DNA of 64,000 nucleotides from Leucogyrophana mollusca (taxonomy: Eukaryota; Basidiomycota; Agaricomycetes; Boletales). The position numbers and the translations under genes were made by a program. Positions 11,763 through 22,072 of the stretch are shown piece by piece. Below the pieces are notes generated by a model, which was not told where the DNA came from, did no database searches, and was given only the letters and a program-made list of their open reading frames with translations. Numbering within the stretch: position 1 is the stretch's first letter; each line of letters starts with the position of its first letter. The stretch covers positions 186,001 to 250,000 of the forward strand of contig MU266328.1 of assembly GCA_021014945.1 (NCBI GenBank), given 5' to 3'.

Positions 11763-12908
11763 ATGATACCTTCTGTCGGCTTCGGAGCAGCTGTTTTCCT
11801 GATAACTTTTGCATTTCCCTCTGCGGAAACGTCCGCAATCACGAGTGACGCCGGAAATTGCTCCGCCAATGAATTCTGGTACGAAACCATAAGCTCCTGC
11901 GTTCCTTATGGTTCTCCCTCGACTCTATCCGAGCCACCGTAAGTCTGCATTTCGTATGTTGTGATTTGCAATACGAAGAACTTTATGTGTCTAGCTCGGG
12001 AAAGACCTGTCCATCCAATTGGTACTGGTCGAACGGTGCGTTCTGTTGAGTTGGTTGGTTGGTTATAGTATACTTAGGTGGCTGCCGCAGAAATTGCTTG
12101 TTGCCTTCCCATCAGTCCTCAATCAGCTGAAAATGCTGCTCCATCCTGTCCAAGTCACTACACATGGAATGCCAGTCGCAGTGTCTGTGAGCCTTATTCT
12201 CGCACCGCAAGAGGATTGGGTGACTGTGACAGCTCCGAGTTCTGGTAATGCAAGTTCCGTCCGAGTTGCGCGCCTCCTGAATCGTCGTTTAAACAGGTAT
12301 GAACAGAAGATGATCTGTCTCCCTAGCGGAGGCGTAGCTTCTCCCCCCTCTCCGCCGAAAGGTAGCCAGTGTCCACCGTCTGGTTGGTACTGGAGTAATC
12401 AGCTGGCATGCTGCGTACCTAAAAGTCTACCAAGTTCTACAAGTCCGGCACCACAGTGCGCCAATGGGTGGATCTGGTCCCAAACAACGTGGAAATGTCA
12501 AACAGCTCCAAGCTCCCCAACGAAGTCATATCCATCTCATTCCCCCTCGCCATCCAGTTCTTCTTGGGGACATAGCAACCGAAAGCGTGCTCTGAAGGCG
12601 CGGACCACTCGCCTTTGCCCGACAGGATTTGACGCTTGCCCCATTGCTGGCGCGAGCGATCTCCGCGATTATGAGTGCATTGATGCAGATGTCGAGCTCG
12701 AGAATTGTGGCGGATGCTCGGTTAGCGGAAAGGGGCAAGACTGCACAGCGATCAAAGGTGTCTGGAACGTCGGATGTGTGCAAGGCAGCTGCGCAGGTAC
12801 ATACTGTACTTTTGGTACTAGCTGTCACCGCTCACCCGCTTTCCAGTATATACCTGCATGGCTGGCTATAGACCAAGCTTCAACGGCCAAAGCTGCATTC
12901 ATTTGTAG
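11763..12908 (+). CDS. Secreted Cys-rich protein, PriA/CPL1-like
   Basis: Starts with a signal peptide (MIPSVGFGAAVFLITFAFPS). An alternative in-frame Met lies four codons upstream at 11751. Splicing gives six Cys/aromatic units before a C-terminal CPL1-like domain: CSANEFWYETISSCVP, CPSNWYWSNEIACCLP, CPSHYTWNASRSVCEP, CDSSEFWYEQKMICLP, CPPSGWYWSNQLACCVP and CANGWIWSQTTWKC. A Ser/Pro linker follows, then RLCPTGFDACPI, DYECIDADVELENCGGC, GQDCTAIKGVWNVGC and YTCMAGYRPSFNGQSCIHL before the stop at 12908. Such domains occur in the mushroom protein PriA and Cryptococcus Cpl1. A wall-associated or signalling role is inference from those relatives. The many paired Cys point to disulfides. Introns of about 50 nt were joined by frame at positions near 11939, 12035, 12243 and 12798. 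Confidence 0.85.
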
Positions 12909-13281
12909 AAGACAACTATCCGGTCATGCTCGCTCAATGTCATTTTACCACCGTTTCTCTGAAGTTACTCCCCTTGAACTGGGGTTCGAGTACAATACTC
13001 AATGTCGGTGCAGACGAGTGCTCTTCAGCGGGCGGGTGGCGTTGATTTTCATCACGTGATATATGAACGCGACCTGGGGATCCAATCACAACGAAGACAA
13101 ATTAAGGTTCGCTGAGGCCCAACTTGGGCTATAAGAACGCGTCGCGCAATACAGTGACCACCTTCTCCCTTACCACCACCATCACCATAAGTTCCCCCAT
13201 CTCCTGTATATCACTATCTTATTCAGCGCTAGTCGCGTCTCCACACACAAACTCCAATACACTCTTTTTATCTCACTCATT
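12909..13281. other. Intergenic with likely promoter elements of the 13282 gene
   Basis: Contains ATCACGTGAT at 13051-13060, a CTATAAGAA TATA-like box near 13129-13137, and a pyrimidine/CACCA-rich leader just before the ATG at 13282. No gene of its own was seen. Confidence 0.5.
13053..13058. promoter_or_regulatory. CACGTG palindrome (E-box type)
   Basis: Perfect ten-base palindrome ATCACGTGAT at 13051-13060. It lies about 225 bp upstream of the secreted protein start and about 75 bp upstream of a TATA-like box. bHLH factors bind this core in fungi; use here is inferred. Confidence 0.35.
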
Positions 13282-14177
13282 ATGCCATCTCTTGCACGTG
13301 CCATTGTCATGTTGGTCCCCGCCGCTGCCCTCCTTATTCTTTTCGACGCGCCGTTTGTTGCTCATCAAGCCCTGGCAAAACCGATACATGGCCCCATTCT
13401 TCCCCGCGGTACGACTCTCAGCCTTCTCGGACATCCTACTCGTGATCTCGAGGACGCCAAAGCATCACGATTGAAATCGTTCACCGCTCATAAAACAAAT
13501 AAATCTGGACGGCCGTCAAAATTATCTGCTCCCATCGCTCCGAAGGTGCCTTCTGGACACGATCGACGAGAAGTTACTGAGGCTCGGATGGCTAACGCGA
13601 AGCAGTACTACGTCAACGCCACGAGTTACGCGGCTACTTACCGTATTTACCTCCTGTTATTTTACTGCGCACTCGCTCATCGATCTCGTAGAAAAACTGG
13701 CCGCCCAGTCGAAGTCGACGACGAGTAACGACCCACAGCACCAACGCGAAACTGCCGCAGCATTGTCAGGGTTCAGCTACAACATCCTTGGTTTCCAGAC
13801 GGCTCTAGCGGAGCTCGGCGCTGACGAGGGTCTTGCCAACTACGACCGGACGAACGACCTCGAAACGTTGCTCAAGAATGTAGTCAATGTCAACAAGGGT
13901 GTCCTCACGACGACATCCGTCCTAGTGGACGATATCCCCGTCCTTGGACCAATCCTGGGCCCTAGTATGTTGACTCTTGTGTCTTTGACTCCGCTTAAGT
14001 CCATTTCACCCAGCCGTCTATGACATAAAATGTGTCCTCGACGAGATCCTCGACACATGCGAGAACTTGACCGACGCAACCATCAATGCCCTTCAACCGC
14101 TCCTAAAGACTGTCATCGGCCAGGCTACCACAGCGGCATGTCACAGTGGGGTAGAAGTAGCGGGGTTGTGCATCTGA
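13282..14177 (+). CDS. Secreted/extracellular protein of unknown function
   Basis: Not recognised as a named family, though small secreted proteins like this are common in Agaricomycetes. The N-terminus has basic-then-hydrophobic signal peptide character (MPSLARAIVMLVPAAALLIL through about residue 33). An Arg/Lys-rich region follows, then a helical domain with SGFSYNILGFQTALAELGA and LLKNVVNVNKGVLTTTSVLV. The last exon is TVYDIKCVLDEILDTCENL through the C-terminus GVEVAGLCI, with four Cys. Two introns restore the frame: about 13640-13688 (giving SYAATYQKLAAQS) and about 13965-14015 (giving ILGPTVYDIK). Product about 250 residues. The CACGTG and TATA-like boxes upstream suggest a defined promoter. 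Confidence 0.7.
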
Positions 14178-14608
14178 GTAGAGTGTTCGTTAGGGTGTTA
14201 TTGTTTCACCGACGCAGAGCGCGCGCGCAATGGATATGAAGAACTGTAATCACGCGCTGGCGCACCTGTAATTGTATTGTCACAACGCCAAATCTGCAAT
14301 TTTGTTTTGTACCTTTTCCTGTACTTTAACCCTACGCTATTAATGAGCTTCGTCGGATTGTAACGGGCTTATGACTGCATATTCAGTGTATGACTGTGAC
14401 TTTATTGATTATTTCCTCAGGCCTCGGTAAGCTTCGGACAGCACGACCGTTGGCCAGTCGGCAGAACAGCTTATATAGACATAAAGATACATCACTACGA
14501 TTAGAAGGGTGGGGTAGATTAATGTAGATGGTTTCCAACTCCTGTGAGGTCAAGACAAGGTATAGTTATGGCGTTGAGCTAGATCTTTGCAGAAGAGGAC
14601 GAAGGTAT
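14178..14608. other. Convergent intergenic region
   Basis: Lies between the stop codons of a plus and a minus gene, so it should hold two 3' UTRs. It is AT-richer than its flanks. No gene or clear structured element was seen. Confidence 0.5.
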
Positions 14609-15329
14609 TTATTCCTCACAAACCCAGCGATCGGCGAGATCTCCGATGACAGGCAACTGGTAACGCGCGAGGGCGTGGTGGGTCGCGCCGAGGTAAGCTC
14701 GTACCCTGAGATAGATAGTGAGTGTCTCTCGATCACCCACATTTAAGAGACCTACGACATGGAAATAGCTGTTGAAAAGAGAATGACGGTAAGGAGAGCG
14801 CGTATCCACGATGGAAAGCCCAGCAGAGATGCGAATATCCGTAATGCCAATAGAGGAGTGGTGAGCAGTGCTGACTGATATGCTGCAGACGGGATCTGAA
14901 CACAGGGTTAACGGACAAATGCATGAGACTCACCGTGGAAACGAACGTAGTCGTTATTTGTTTCAAAGATCAACAATGACAGCGCTGGATACAACTTAAA
15001 CTCGTAGTTGGCTATCAAATGTGGAAAACATATGCACCTGACAAGGGACCGAAGATGTATGCAAATGCCGCAAGTAAGTCCACGCGCATGCCATTCCTCG
15101 TTTCCCATTGGTTCTGTTGGACTTCGGCATTTTCTGTGACGGCGTACCCCCCCGCTGCAGAAGTGTTAAACGTGGGTATGCCACCGGATTGGTAAGAGGT
15201 CTCAGCGCCTCGAGACGACGAATGCACTGGGAACCACGGTCGCGAACGGGAATTGGTCGCCGGAGGATGAATTGAGACGCGCGCCGGATCGTCTGGAGGT
15301 GGAGTCTGGAAATGGCACGCAGTGGTCAT
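14609..15329 (-). CDS. DUF4870/Tic20-like integral membrane protein
   Basis: Joined exons give an N-terminal hydrophilic stretch (MTTACHFQTPPPDDPARVS, about 85 residues) followed by WETRNGMRVDLLAAFAYIFG and PLSA / LSLLIFETNNDYVRFH. Then come AYQSALLTTPLLALRIFASL, a second hydrophobic stretch, and MVRAYLGATHHALARYQLP ending GDLADRWVCEE. The FETNNDYVRFHAYQS and IGDLADRW blocks are typical of a fungal four-helix membrane family related to DUF4870/Tic20. The function is unknown. Three introns are used (about 14983-15033, 14884-14934 and 14706-14757), and all restore the frame. The gene is divergent from RPS24 and shares a 345-bp upstream region with it. Confidence 0.82.
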
Positions 15330-15674
15330 TTACTCGTACCATAAGCCTTCGACGAAAGAGCTCACATAAGGGGCAAATGACGATGCAAAACTGGACATTG
15401 AGGTCGTTAATAGGAGGAAGACCCAGAACGCTGCTGCAATAGTTCTTGAAAGCTTTAATATACTATTTCCTTGCTCCCCTGGGTTGTGAAAGAATGGTGC
15501 TGCGCGTCATAAGTTCGTTCCCGCCCGCCGCTCGTCCATTTTTGGAAGCACCGGTGGCTGAGGCCCGGTTGATGCCGAACGGACTTTGATCTCAGTTTTG
15601 GTTTGACCGCAACACACCACCCCGTCAAGAATCCGGGCAGAAGGCTGCAAAAAGTCAGAGCGACGGTATAAATC
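15330..15674. other. Divergent promoter region, membrane protein / RPS24
   Basis: 345 bp between two start codons on opposite strands, probably carrying both promoters and the RPS24 leader. Short open frames here are shadows. No clear TATA box was found, only ATAAATC directly before the RPS24 ATG. Confidence 0.5.
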
Positions 15675-16334
15675 ATGGTGAGTGCAGGTTCCCGTCGCTT
15701 TCGGATGCTGTCCCAGGTCGAACCGTGAAGATGCGATGAAAATTGCGATCGGAAAGCGGTGGATGGGATACACGGAGCTTAGATGTACTTTGGGCTCACT
15801 GATGATTTCAGGCCGATAACTCAGCACCTGTCACTCTCCGCACACGCAAATTCATCACCAACCGCCTACTGGCCCGCCGCCAATTCGTCCTCGACGTTCT
15901 CCACCCATCGCGGCCGAACGTTTCAAAAGATGAGCTCGCAGAGAAGCTCGCTACGCTCTACAAGACTGAGAAGAGCCGTGTTGTCACCTTTGGCTTCCGA
16001 ACACACTTTGGTGGTGGACGGAGCACTGGCTTCGCTCTGATATATGACGATGAGGCCTCGCAGAGGAAGTTCGAGCCCAAGTACCGATTGGTCAGAGTGA
16101 GTGGAGTCAGTCATATCTCAAGTTATTTAACCTCATGTGCGCTCTGTTAGTCTGGGCTGGAAACCAAAGTGGAGAAGGCTTCCCGTAAGCTACGGAAGGA
16201 GAGAAAGAACCGCTCCAAGAAGGTAACGCTCGATTCCTCTTACCTCGTCGATATCCGCTAACTCGTGTATCGTGTTGCAGTTCCGTGGGACCAAGAAGGC
16301 CAAGGGTGCCGAGGCCCCAAAGAAGGGCAAGTAA
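15675..16334 (+). CDS. RPS24: 40S ribosomal protein S24 (eS24)
   Basis: Small ribosomal subunit protein. The first coding exon is the ATG codon alone (15675-15677), followed by a 134-nt intron (15678-15811). Exon 2 encodes [31 protein letters not shown] and [20 protein letters not shown] up to KYRLVR. The next exon is [20 protein letters not shown], and the last is [17 protein letters not shown] with TAA at 16332-16334. The sequence is near-invariant across eukaryotes and full length (about 135 residues). The long first intron right after the start codon is typical of ribosomal protein genes and may carry regulatory sequence. Confidence 0.98.
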
Positions 16335-16602
16335 TGGTTGCGCGCTCGGGGCTCGTCCACTCTTCTTATTGGTCTACATCCTGCCATCATCGAGCATCTA
16401 TTGAAGCTGTACCTATGGCATATGCCTCCTTATCCACACCTCATGAATGATATGCGCATGCACAGCCCAAGGAAACATCCCATTAGCGCGCATACTGTCT
16501 AAGTGGATTACAAGATGGTGAAATATGTTGGGTATCGTTGCAGATGGTAAGGACAGTTGGCAGTGAGACAGTAAAGCAGGAACGGCGAGGCATGTCTGTT
16601 AT

Positions 16603-18191
16603 TCAGAAGCCCAGCTTCTTGTGGATGATGTCGGGATCCTCCTGATACTCTTCAGCCGATACCCACATCTACAATAGGTTGACACGTCAAGCACGACCCG
16701 GGGGGAGGAGACTAGCCCCAGTCACTTACCTTCTTGAAAGTTCCCAATCCGGCCAGAATAGACCCTCCTATCCATGTTGAGTACTTACGCTCTGGTGGTG
16801 CATAGATCTTGATCTTGACGTCCTTCAAAGCCAGTTTCTTGACTTCGTTCAGGAGGCGATCACCAAAACCTGGTGGAGCGAAAGGTCGTCGATGCATACA
16901 AAATTCCAAGATCTACTTCGCTTACCTTTGCATAGTGTACTCCCACCGCTGAGGACTATGTTCGAGAATAAGCTCTTCCGTAAATCCAAGTCAACCCGGT
17001 TGATTGAGTCGACGACGACTTGATGTACACCAGCATACTCTTGGCCAATCTGTTCAGGATTGAACAAGATCTCTGGTGCCCGGAAACGTTCAGATCCTAA
17101 CTGTTCGTCTTATTAGCGTTATATCATACCCACAGACTCGCCCCAAACATACTTGAACGACATTCCCATCCGGTAATCTGAATTCTTCGGTTCGTCCTGA
17201 AGAGTCTTTCTCCTCCTTCTGAGGGTTAAGTGCGACATAGCAACATTTCTCCTTGATGATTCGGACCACCTCTCGCTCAGCAGTGGTGTGCAAATGATGT
17301 CCAGACTTCCGTAGAAGTAGTTGCAGGTGATCCGTCACATCCCTGAAAATAAAATACCTCGGATTATGCCACCAATATGACGAGTGAACGAATATCATAC
17401 CTGCCGGCGACATCAACTCTACGAATGGCGTGGGGCATCGAGAAACCTTCAAATACAGGGACCGCGTGCGTTACGCCATCCCCCGAATCGAGAACTATAC
17501 CAGTGGTCCGGCCTGATGAATATCTGCGTCATGTGGGATGAGAGGAATATTATCCACATGCTATGAAACCGACTTACAGCGACAGAACAGCTTGCACCGA
17601 AAGAAAGAGGGCTGGTACATTGAAAGTATCGAAGAATATCTGTGCTGCAACATCACGATTGCTTCGTGGGTTCAAAGGCGCCTCTGTTAGCAATACTGGG
17701 TGCTGTTTTAAGTTGCATCAGTTTCACGACTTGCTACGTGTCGCGCGTGCTTCGAGTACCTCTTCACTGAGTGTCCCAAGCTCCTCGGCATATATCCAGC
17801 TCCATATGCGCTCCATGTCATCCCAGTCGGTGACGATACCGTGTTCCATGGGATACTTGATCTTTAGCAATCCGCGAAACTCCTGCGCTCGGCGACCGAT
17901 GAAAACATCCCCTTCCAAGGCACCGGCCATTACGCGTACATGCTTTGGTCGACCAACACTGCGCCATGATTGGGACGCGGGTCAAATGAACAATGCATAG
18001 AAGAGGGTAGAAACACGTACAACGAGGGGAAGAAGCATTTTGGATGATCTTGACCCGCGAATCCAGCTTTAATGGTCCCTGAGCCCTGTATGAGAGAATG
18101 TGAGCCTGCCAATTACTCTGGAAGAAATGTCACAGACATTGTCGATCACGACCGGTTGGTTGGTGAGGACATCCTCGTACTCGGCAGACAT
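16603..18191 (-). CDS. ARP1: Centractin / actin-related protein 1 (dynactin subunit)
   Basis: Forms the short actin-like filament of dynactin, the activator of cytoplasmic dynein, needed for nuclear and vesicle movement in hyphae. Start [18 protein letters not shown] at 18191. Then come [114 protein letters not shown] and [20 protein letters not shown], ending IIHKKLGF. The [14 protein letters not shown] and DMERIW segments separate centractin from conventional actin (which reads VGRPRHQGVM and DMEKIW) and from Arp2. The nucleotide-binding DSGDGVTH loop is intact. At least seven short introns; full length near 380 residues. Confidence 0.95.
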
Positions 18192-18665
18192 CTTCGTGGA
18201 GCGCAGAGACCAAAATCGAGTTGGACCGAGTTGCTGCCAGCCAGAGAATAAGAGGAGGAGGAAATTGCAAAGAGCTGAGGGATATACTGATTTGGTTCAG
18301 AGTTCAAGTGGTTTGGAGGTTGCGCATGTGTGGACTGGGTTTGCAGCCACCGACTCTCATGTCGCAACGACATGGCCAACGTATTTCCTTCAGTCCACTG
18401 AAGCTGGGCTTCCTCTTCTTACTTCTTGTCTATATAGTAGGCTTCATTATCCGTCAAGGATAACGGAAATACTGTAACCTCCTTCACCTCCAGATACCCA
18501 TCCACGCAAGCCTGAATAAATGGGAAGCAACCAACTTCTGCAAATGTATGTCCATTCGTCCCAACTTGAATCTCATACATAGACATGTTAAGAGCGTTCA
18601 GGCGTTTGTTTCCAGTCGAATTACACCACCCTGCGCCTGGATACCCCCGATGATCCATCCAAACC
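18192..18665. other. ARP1 upstream region
   Basis: About 470 bp upstream of ARP1. An 87-codon minus frame (18419-18682, ending DNEAYYIDKK) is not similar to anything I recognise and lacks clear coding signs. The plus-strand membrane protein at 18666 begins at its right end, so the interval probably carries two divergent promoters. Confidence 0.45.
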
Positions 18666-19165
18666 ATGCCTTTCGTGCACAAAGCAGTGGTGCTTAGACC
18701 AGAACCTCAAAATCTGCAGAGGGGCTTCTCTCGGCGACACAGATCCAGACACAGCAACAGGTAAAGAAGGTGATGTCGAAGCGAGGTGTTTTCGTGAGCT
18801 GGGTCCATCTCTTCCCTTAGACTGTCGCTTGATTTCCTTTCAGAAAGAGATTCCCCGCGCGATCAGCTTGTGGTCACCCTATTCCTATTGACGGTCTTTG
18901 GCCTGCTTCTGGGTGCTGGGATAAAAAACCGCATGCTAAAGGCGGGCTTGGACACAAGTGTTCCCTGGAATGTCAGCAGGCGGTGGTGGGAGGTGAGTGG
19001 TTTTTGTTTTGTCATACCGTGCACGCCTCAACACTGCGAGAGCAGGAGTGGGTGCCACGCAGACAACCTGAAGGATTCCACCTTCGCGAACGCACTGTGG
19101 GCCGGTCAAACAATGCTGAGGGAAGAGGAGAATACAGAGAACTCTCAGAGTCACTTCCCAGATAG
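18666..19165 (+). CDS. Possible small single-pass membrane protein
   Basis: Family not recognised. A three-exon model gives an Arg-rich N-terminus (MPFVHKAVVLRPEPQNLQRG ... RHRSRHSN). It is followed by RDSPRDQLVVTLFLLTVFGL with one clear transmembrane segment (VVTLFLLTVFGLLLGAG), the segment SVPWNVSRRWWE, and a charged tail EWVPRRQPEGFHLRERT ending ELSESLPR at 19165. Introns used are about 18761-18845 (the acceptor is ambiguous by a few bases) and 18991-19045 (GTGAGT..CAG). The frame stays open across both joins and the TM segment is clean, but there is no homology support. The gene could instead be smaller, beginning within exon 2. Confidence 0.45.
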
Positions 19166-19454
19166 ATCAGGGTAGTTTAGCGTGCTTGTTGCACAATTTC
19201 CCTCTCCGATTCCTGTATATTATCTGGCCTGCTACGCACACCACACAATGATGCTCAATAGCTTCTTCCTGCGACAAGCTGTTGGCGCCGTCATTGGTGT
19301 GCGGGGCGTCATGGTGTGAACGTTTTGGTCAACTTCACCGCTAATTTCCAGTACCGAGAAGCCGGTTGGATGCCCAATGTCGTGGATTTGACTGCGCACC
19401 CAAACCTTCAAAGTTCGTCGACAACCTTTCACTTATCCTCTAGCTTTGTAACAC

Positions 19455-19852
19455 ATGGGCTCCCTTTGCTCCAAGTCGAGTAATCATTCAGGTGGCCATC
19501 AGGTGCTTGGCGGCGCAGCTTCTGCTTCAGATGGACAAAGTCAAGGGTATGGATCCGCTTCTGATCCTCGGGCTGCAGCTGCAGAGGCTGCTGAGCGAAG
19601 ATTGAAAGCGGTGGGTTCTATGATTTCGTCTCTGGGAGCAAAGTTCATCACCTTCCGTCATTTGCCACATCAGGCGCAAGCACGAGGTACACATGCCTCA
19701 AACCCCAATCGCGGGCGTCTCGCTGCTCAAGTTGAAGCCTCGAAGGCTCCGAAACCAGTGTCGGATGCGAGGCAGGAAGAAAGGCTTGTGGTAAGATTCG
19801 CATCCCGGGTGACCTCTTTGGTATCTCATCAATTTCCGTGCAGTGGGACTGA
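19455..19852 (+). CDS. SVIP-like small p97/Cdc48-interacting protein
   Basis: Encodes about 90 residues: MGSLCSKSSNHSGGHQVLGG at the N-terminus, then DPRAAAAEAAERRLKA, AQARGTHASNPNRGRLAAQV and a C-terminus ending QEERLVWD. Gly2 with Ser6 and Cys5 fits N-myristoylation plus possible palmitoylation. The R-A-x(2)-A-E-A-A-E-R-R block resembles the VCP-interacting motif (VIM) of human SVIP (AEAAERRQKEAASRG), which inhibits ER-associated degradation on ER membranes. Two introns: about 19611-19672, and about 19800-19842, where the acceptor leaves only TGG GAC TGA. The function is inferred from motif layout and size alone. Confidence 0.7.
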
Positions 19853-20468
19853 TATTACAGCTGTGAATGTGATATGCATTGCCCCACTCTGTTGATTGAC
19901 TTATAGAGGAGGCTTCTAGGCTTATGCATCGCCGACCTTCAGGCTTTCTCGCGGGGTAGAGGGCATGCCGTTCACTAGCCGGCCTCGGATTTGGGGGAGC
20001 CAGTGATGTGAGTACTGGGCCTACCACTCCCAGGCTTGTTTTAATATCTGGCTCATATCTGACATTCTTGTCGATCGAATCCTAGTTCGAACCGCAATCT
20101 TGGCACACGCTCGTTTTTCATTTCTCTCCGTGCTGAATACCAACTGCAATGGCTATCCTTGTCTCCCCTCGTGCCACCAATCGAGAGCCTTGGGAAACAA
20201 AGGGAGAGATCTTGAGTCGCCGCGTTCCAATCCTGAGACATGTGCCTCGCTCCAGTCCGAGTTCTATGATTATTGAATGCGGTAAACCAAGTATTTCGTT
20301 GTCCTCGTGTCTTTGCCGCCCCACGAGCATCCCCGTCACGGGTTTCTCATACCTTGAGGCCACGTGATTATATCGTCACGTGTTATGGCAGGGAAATCCA
20401 GTTACCAGTACTAGTGATATCGTAATACTACATACTCAACGTCTCGTTTCAAACTCTTCCCCGTATGA
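19853..20468. other. Intergenic upstream of GPI2
   Basis: 616 bp; its left end is the downstream region of the SVIP-like gene. The only distinct signals are two CACGTG boxes 16 bp apart at 20361-20382, near the GPI2 start. A 62-81 codon frame near 20053-20367 appears to be chance. A GTTCGAACC string near 20084 has no tRNA fold around it. Confidence 0.5.
20361..20382. promoter_or_regulatory. Paired CACGTG boxes upstream of GPI2
   Basis: CACGTGATTATATCGTCACG-TG spans two CACGTG cores at 20361-20366 and 20377-20382, one and a half helical turns apart, 87-108 bp before the GPI2 ATG. The cores extend to CACGTGA and TCACGTG respectively. Binding by a bHLH factor is an inference. Confidence 0.45.
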
Positions 20469-21620
20469 ATGTCCGCTAGACAGTGGGAGAAAGCTTTATG
20501 GAAGACACAACCTCATCCCGATAATTATATCCCGCCGGATTCTTTCCTTTCATCTCTGCGGAAGAACCGTAAGCCCAAAACTCATCGCGAAGATCACAGA
20601 CGCTGAACATGCCCCACAGCCAACTTTAAGCCTTACACATATTGGCCACTTGTGCTATTATCATGCGCAATCACCCAACACATTGCAACAATTTTTATCT
20701 TCATTGCTGTTTTCGTAAGGCTGAATGAGCGTTTGCTCGACCCGCGGGTTTTACTGTGGGTTTCAGCGGGGTGCTTTTTCGCCGGATACATGCTTTGGGA
20801 GGTGCTCAGCTATTCCGACCTCCAGGTCGTCTATGGAACTTCGAATCGTTGGTTTCCTCGTTGCCTCTCAGTGGACAGGTTAAAATCTTCACTCTTACAG
20901 GCACAAAGGTTCTGAAGTCATCTCTGCTGGTCTTCCTAGCATTGATGGGCTTGTCGCCTGTTCTACGAACACTCACTGCTGCCACATCCTCGGATTCTAT
21001 CTGGGCTATATCGGCATGTCTGTTCATTCTGAACGCATTGCTCGCCGATTATAGCTCCATGAAAACTGGAGCACAGTCCCAAGAAAGGTGAGGTGTCCTC
21101 ATGCTTCAAGTTGAGAGTTGAGACGTTCTCAAAAATAGTTGCCAGGCTAACATCTGTTATTTCGATGAATGCTGCAATATCATCATCTGTTGTTCTGGCT
21201 TCTCGTTTAGCTGATGACCTCGCCGTGTTCTCGCTCGTCTTATTCGCTGTGCACTTGTTTGCGTTGTTTCCGATACTCCGCCATCGTTTGCAGGTGGTTT
21301 TTTCGGTGCCTCTCTGACTCTGTTTGTTCGCTGAGATTAAAGACAGGTAATTCCCAAGCCGTTGCAAGCACTGTTAACCGTCCTCGTATCCGCCATGTGC
21401 ATTACTCTCACGGCGAGCCTATCAATCTCGGTAGCAATTATCTACTCGGCTGTGTTATTCGCTGTCACATTTGTTGCTCCGGGAGTGTTGGTTTGGGCGC
21501 AGAAACACAAGAAGTACGTTATTTGCAGGTCCTTTGGCAAACTCGCTAAGATTCGCTATTTGCAGTGAGATAAGAGGACCGTGGGACGTAGCAGTTCCGA
21601 GGATAAACTGGCCCTCATGA
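20469..21620 (+). CDS. GPI2: GPI-GlcNAc transferase subunit GPI2 (PIG-C)
   Basis: Multi-pass ER membrane subunit of the complex that adds GlcNAc to phosphatidylinositol, the first step of GPI-anchor synthesis. Exon 1 is MSARQWEKALWKTQPHPDNY IPPDSF...RKN, the conserved family start. It joins to PNFKPYTYWPLVLLSCAITQ, followed by LNERLLDPRVLLWVSAGC. The family core follows: LKSSLLVFLALMGLSPVLRT, LTAATSSDSIWAISACLFIL, LTSVISMNAAISSSVVLASR and LFALFPILRHRLQ / VIPKPLQALLTVLVSAMCI. The end is NEIRGPWDVAVPRINWPS with the near-invariant GPWD motif. Several hydrophobic segments are present. The join near 20833-20885 (after WEVLSYSDLQ or after WE) is the only uncertain one. Confidence 0.93.
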
Positions 21621-22072
21621 TTATGCCTCAATGACGTCAGGATCTGTTTTGTACCCGCGTCGGGGACGCGTCTCTCGAATAATGGTATACGGGTTCTTCC
21701 AGTATCTTCACCCGCCTCCGTAAACTGTAAAGCCAGGCAGGTTCTAGTAGGTCAGCACATTGTCAGCTCCGCATATCGCAGTGCGAGGCCGGACGCGGTC
21801 GCGTTGTCGCCGTAACTCCGATTGTTGAATGAACCCACGTCGCGTTTTGTGATGCTGATTTTCAATCACTAAGTTAAAGTGATATGTATTGTTACCAGAA
21901 GCTTCATATTACAGTATACCACAGGATTTAGAAGACAGCCACGGAGTAGGTATCGTAGGTCAGGTGTTAAAGTAGGGGTTGGCCTGGAAGGTCCACAAAC
22001 GTTGAGCAGAAATGAACTATACTTATACATATTCCTAGACGTGCGCAGATGCTCTGAGTGAGTTAGATTAAT
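21621..22072. other. Convergent intergenic region
   Basis: 452 bp between the stop codons of GPI2 (plus) and the bZIP gene (minus). A TGACGTCA octamer lies at 21632-21639, only 12 bp after the GPI2 stop. Otherwise nothing is distinctive. Confidence 0.5.

Noticed and set aside
18419..18682. 87-codon minus frame between ARP1 and the small membrane protein
   Set aside because: No similarity and no splice partner; left as intergenic.
20070..20110. GAATCCTAGTTCGAACC resembling a tRNA T-arm
   Set aside because: No matching acceptor, D or anticodon stems can be drawn in the flanking 80 bases on either strand.
21632..21639. TGACGTCA (CRE-type) octamer near the bZIP gene
   Set aside because: It lies in the shared 3' side of GPI2 and the bZIP gene, not in a promoter, so self-regulation is not supported.
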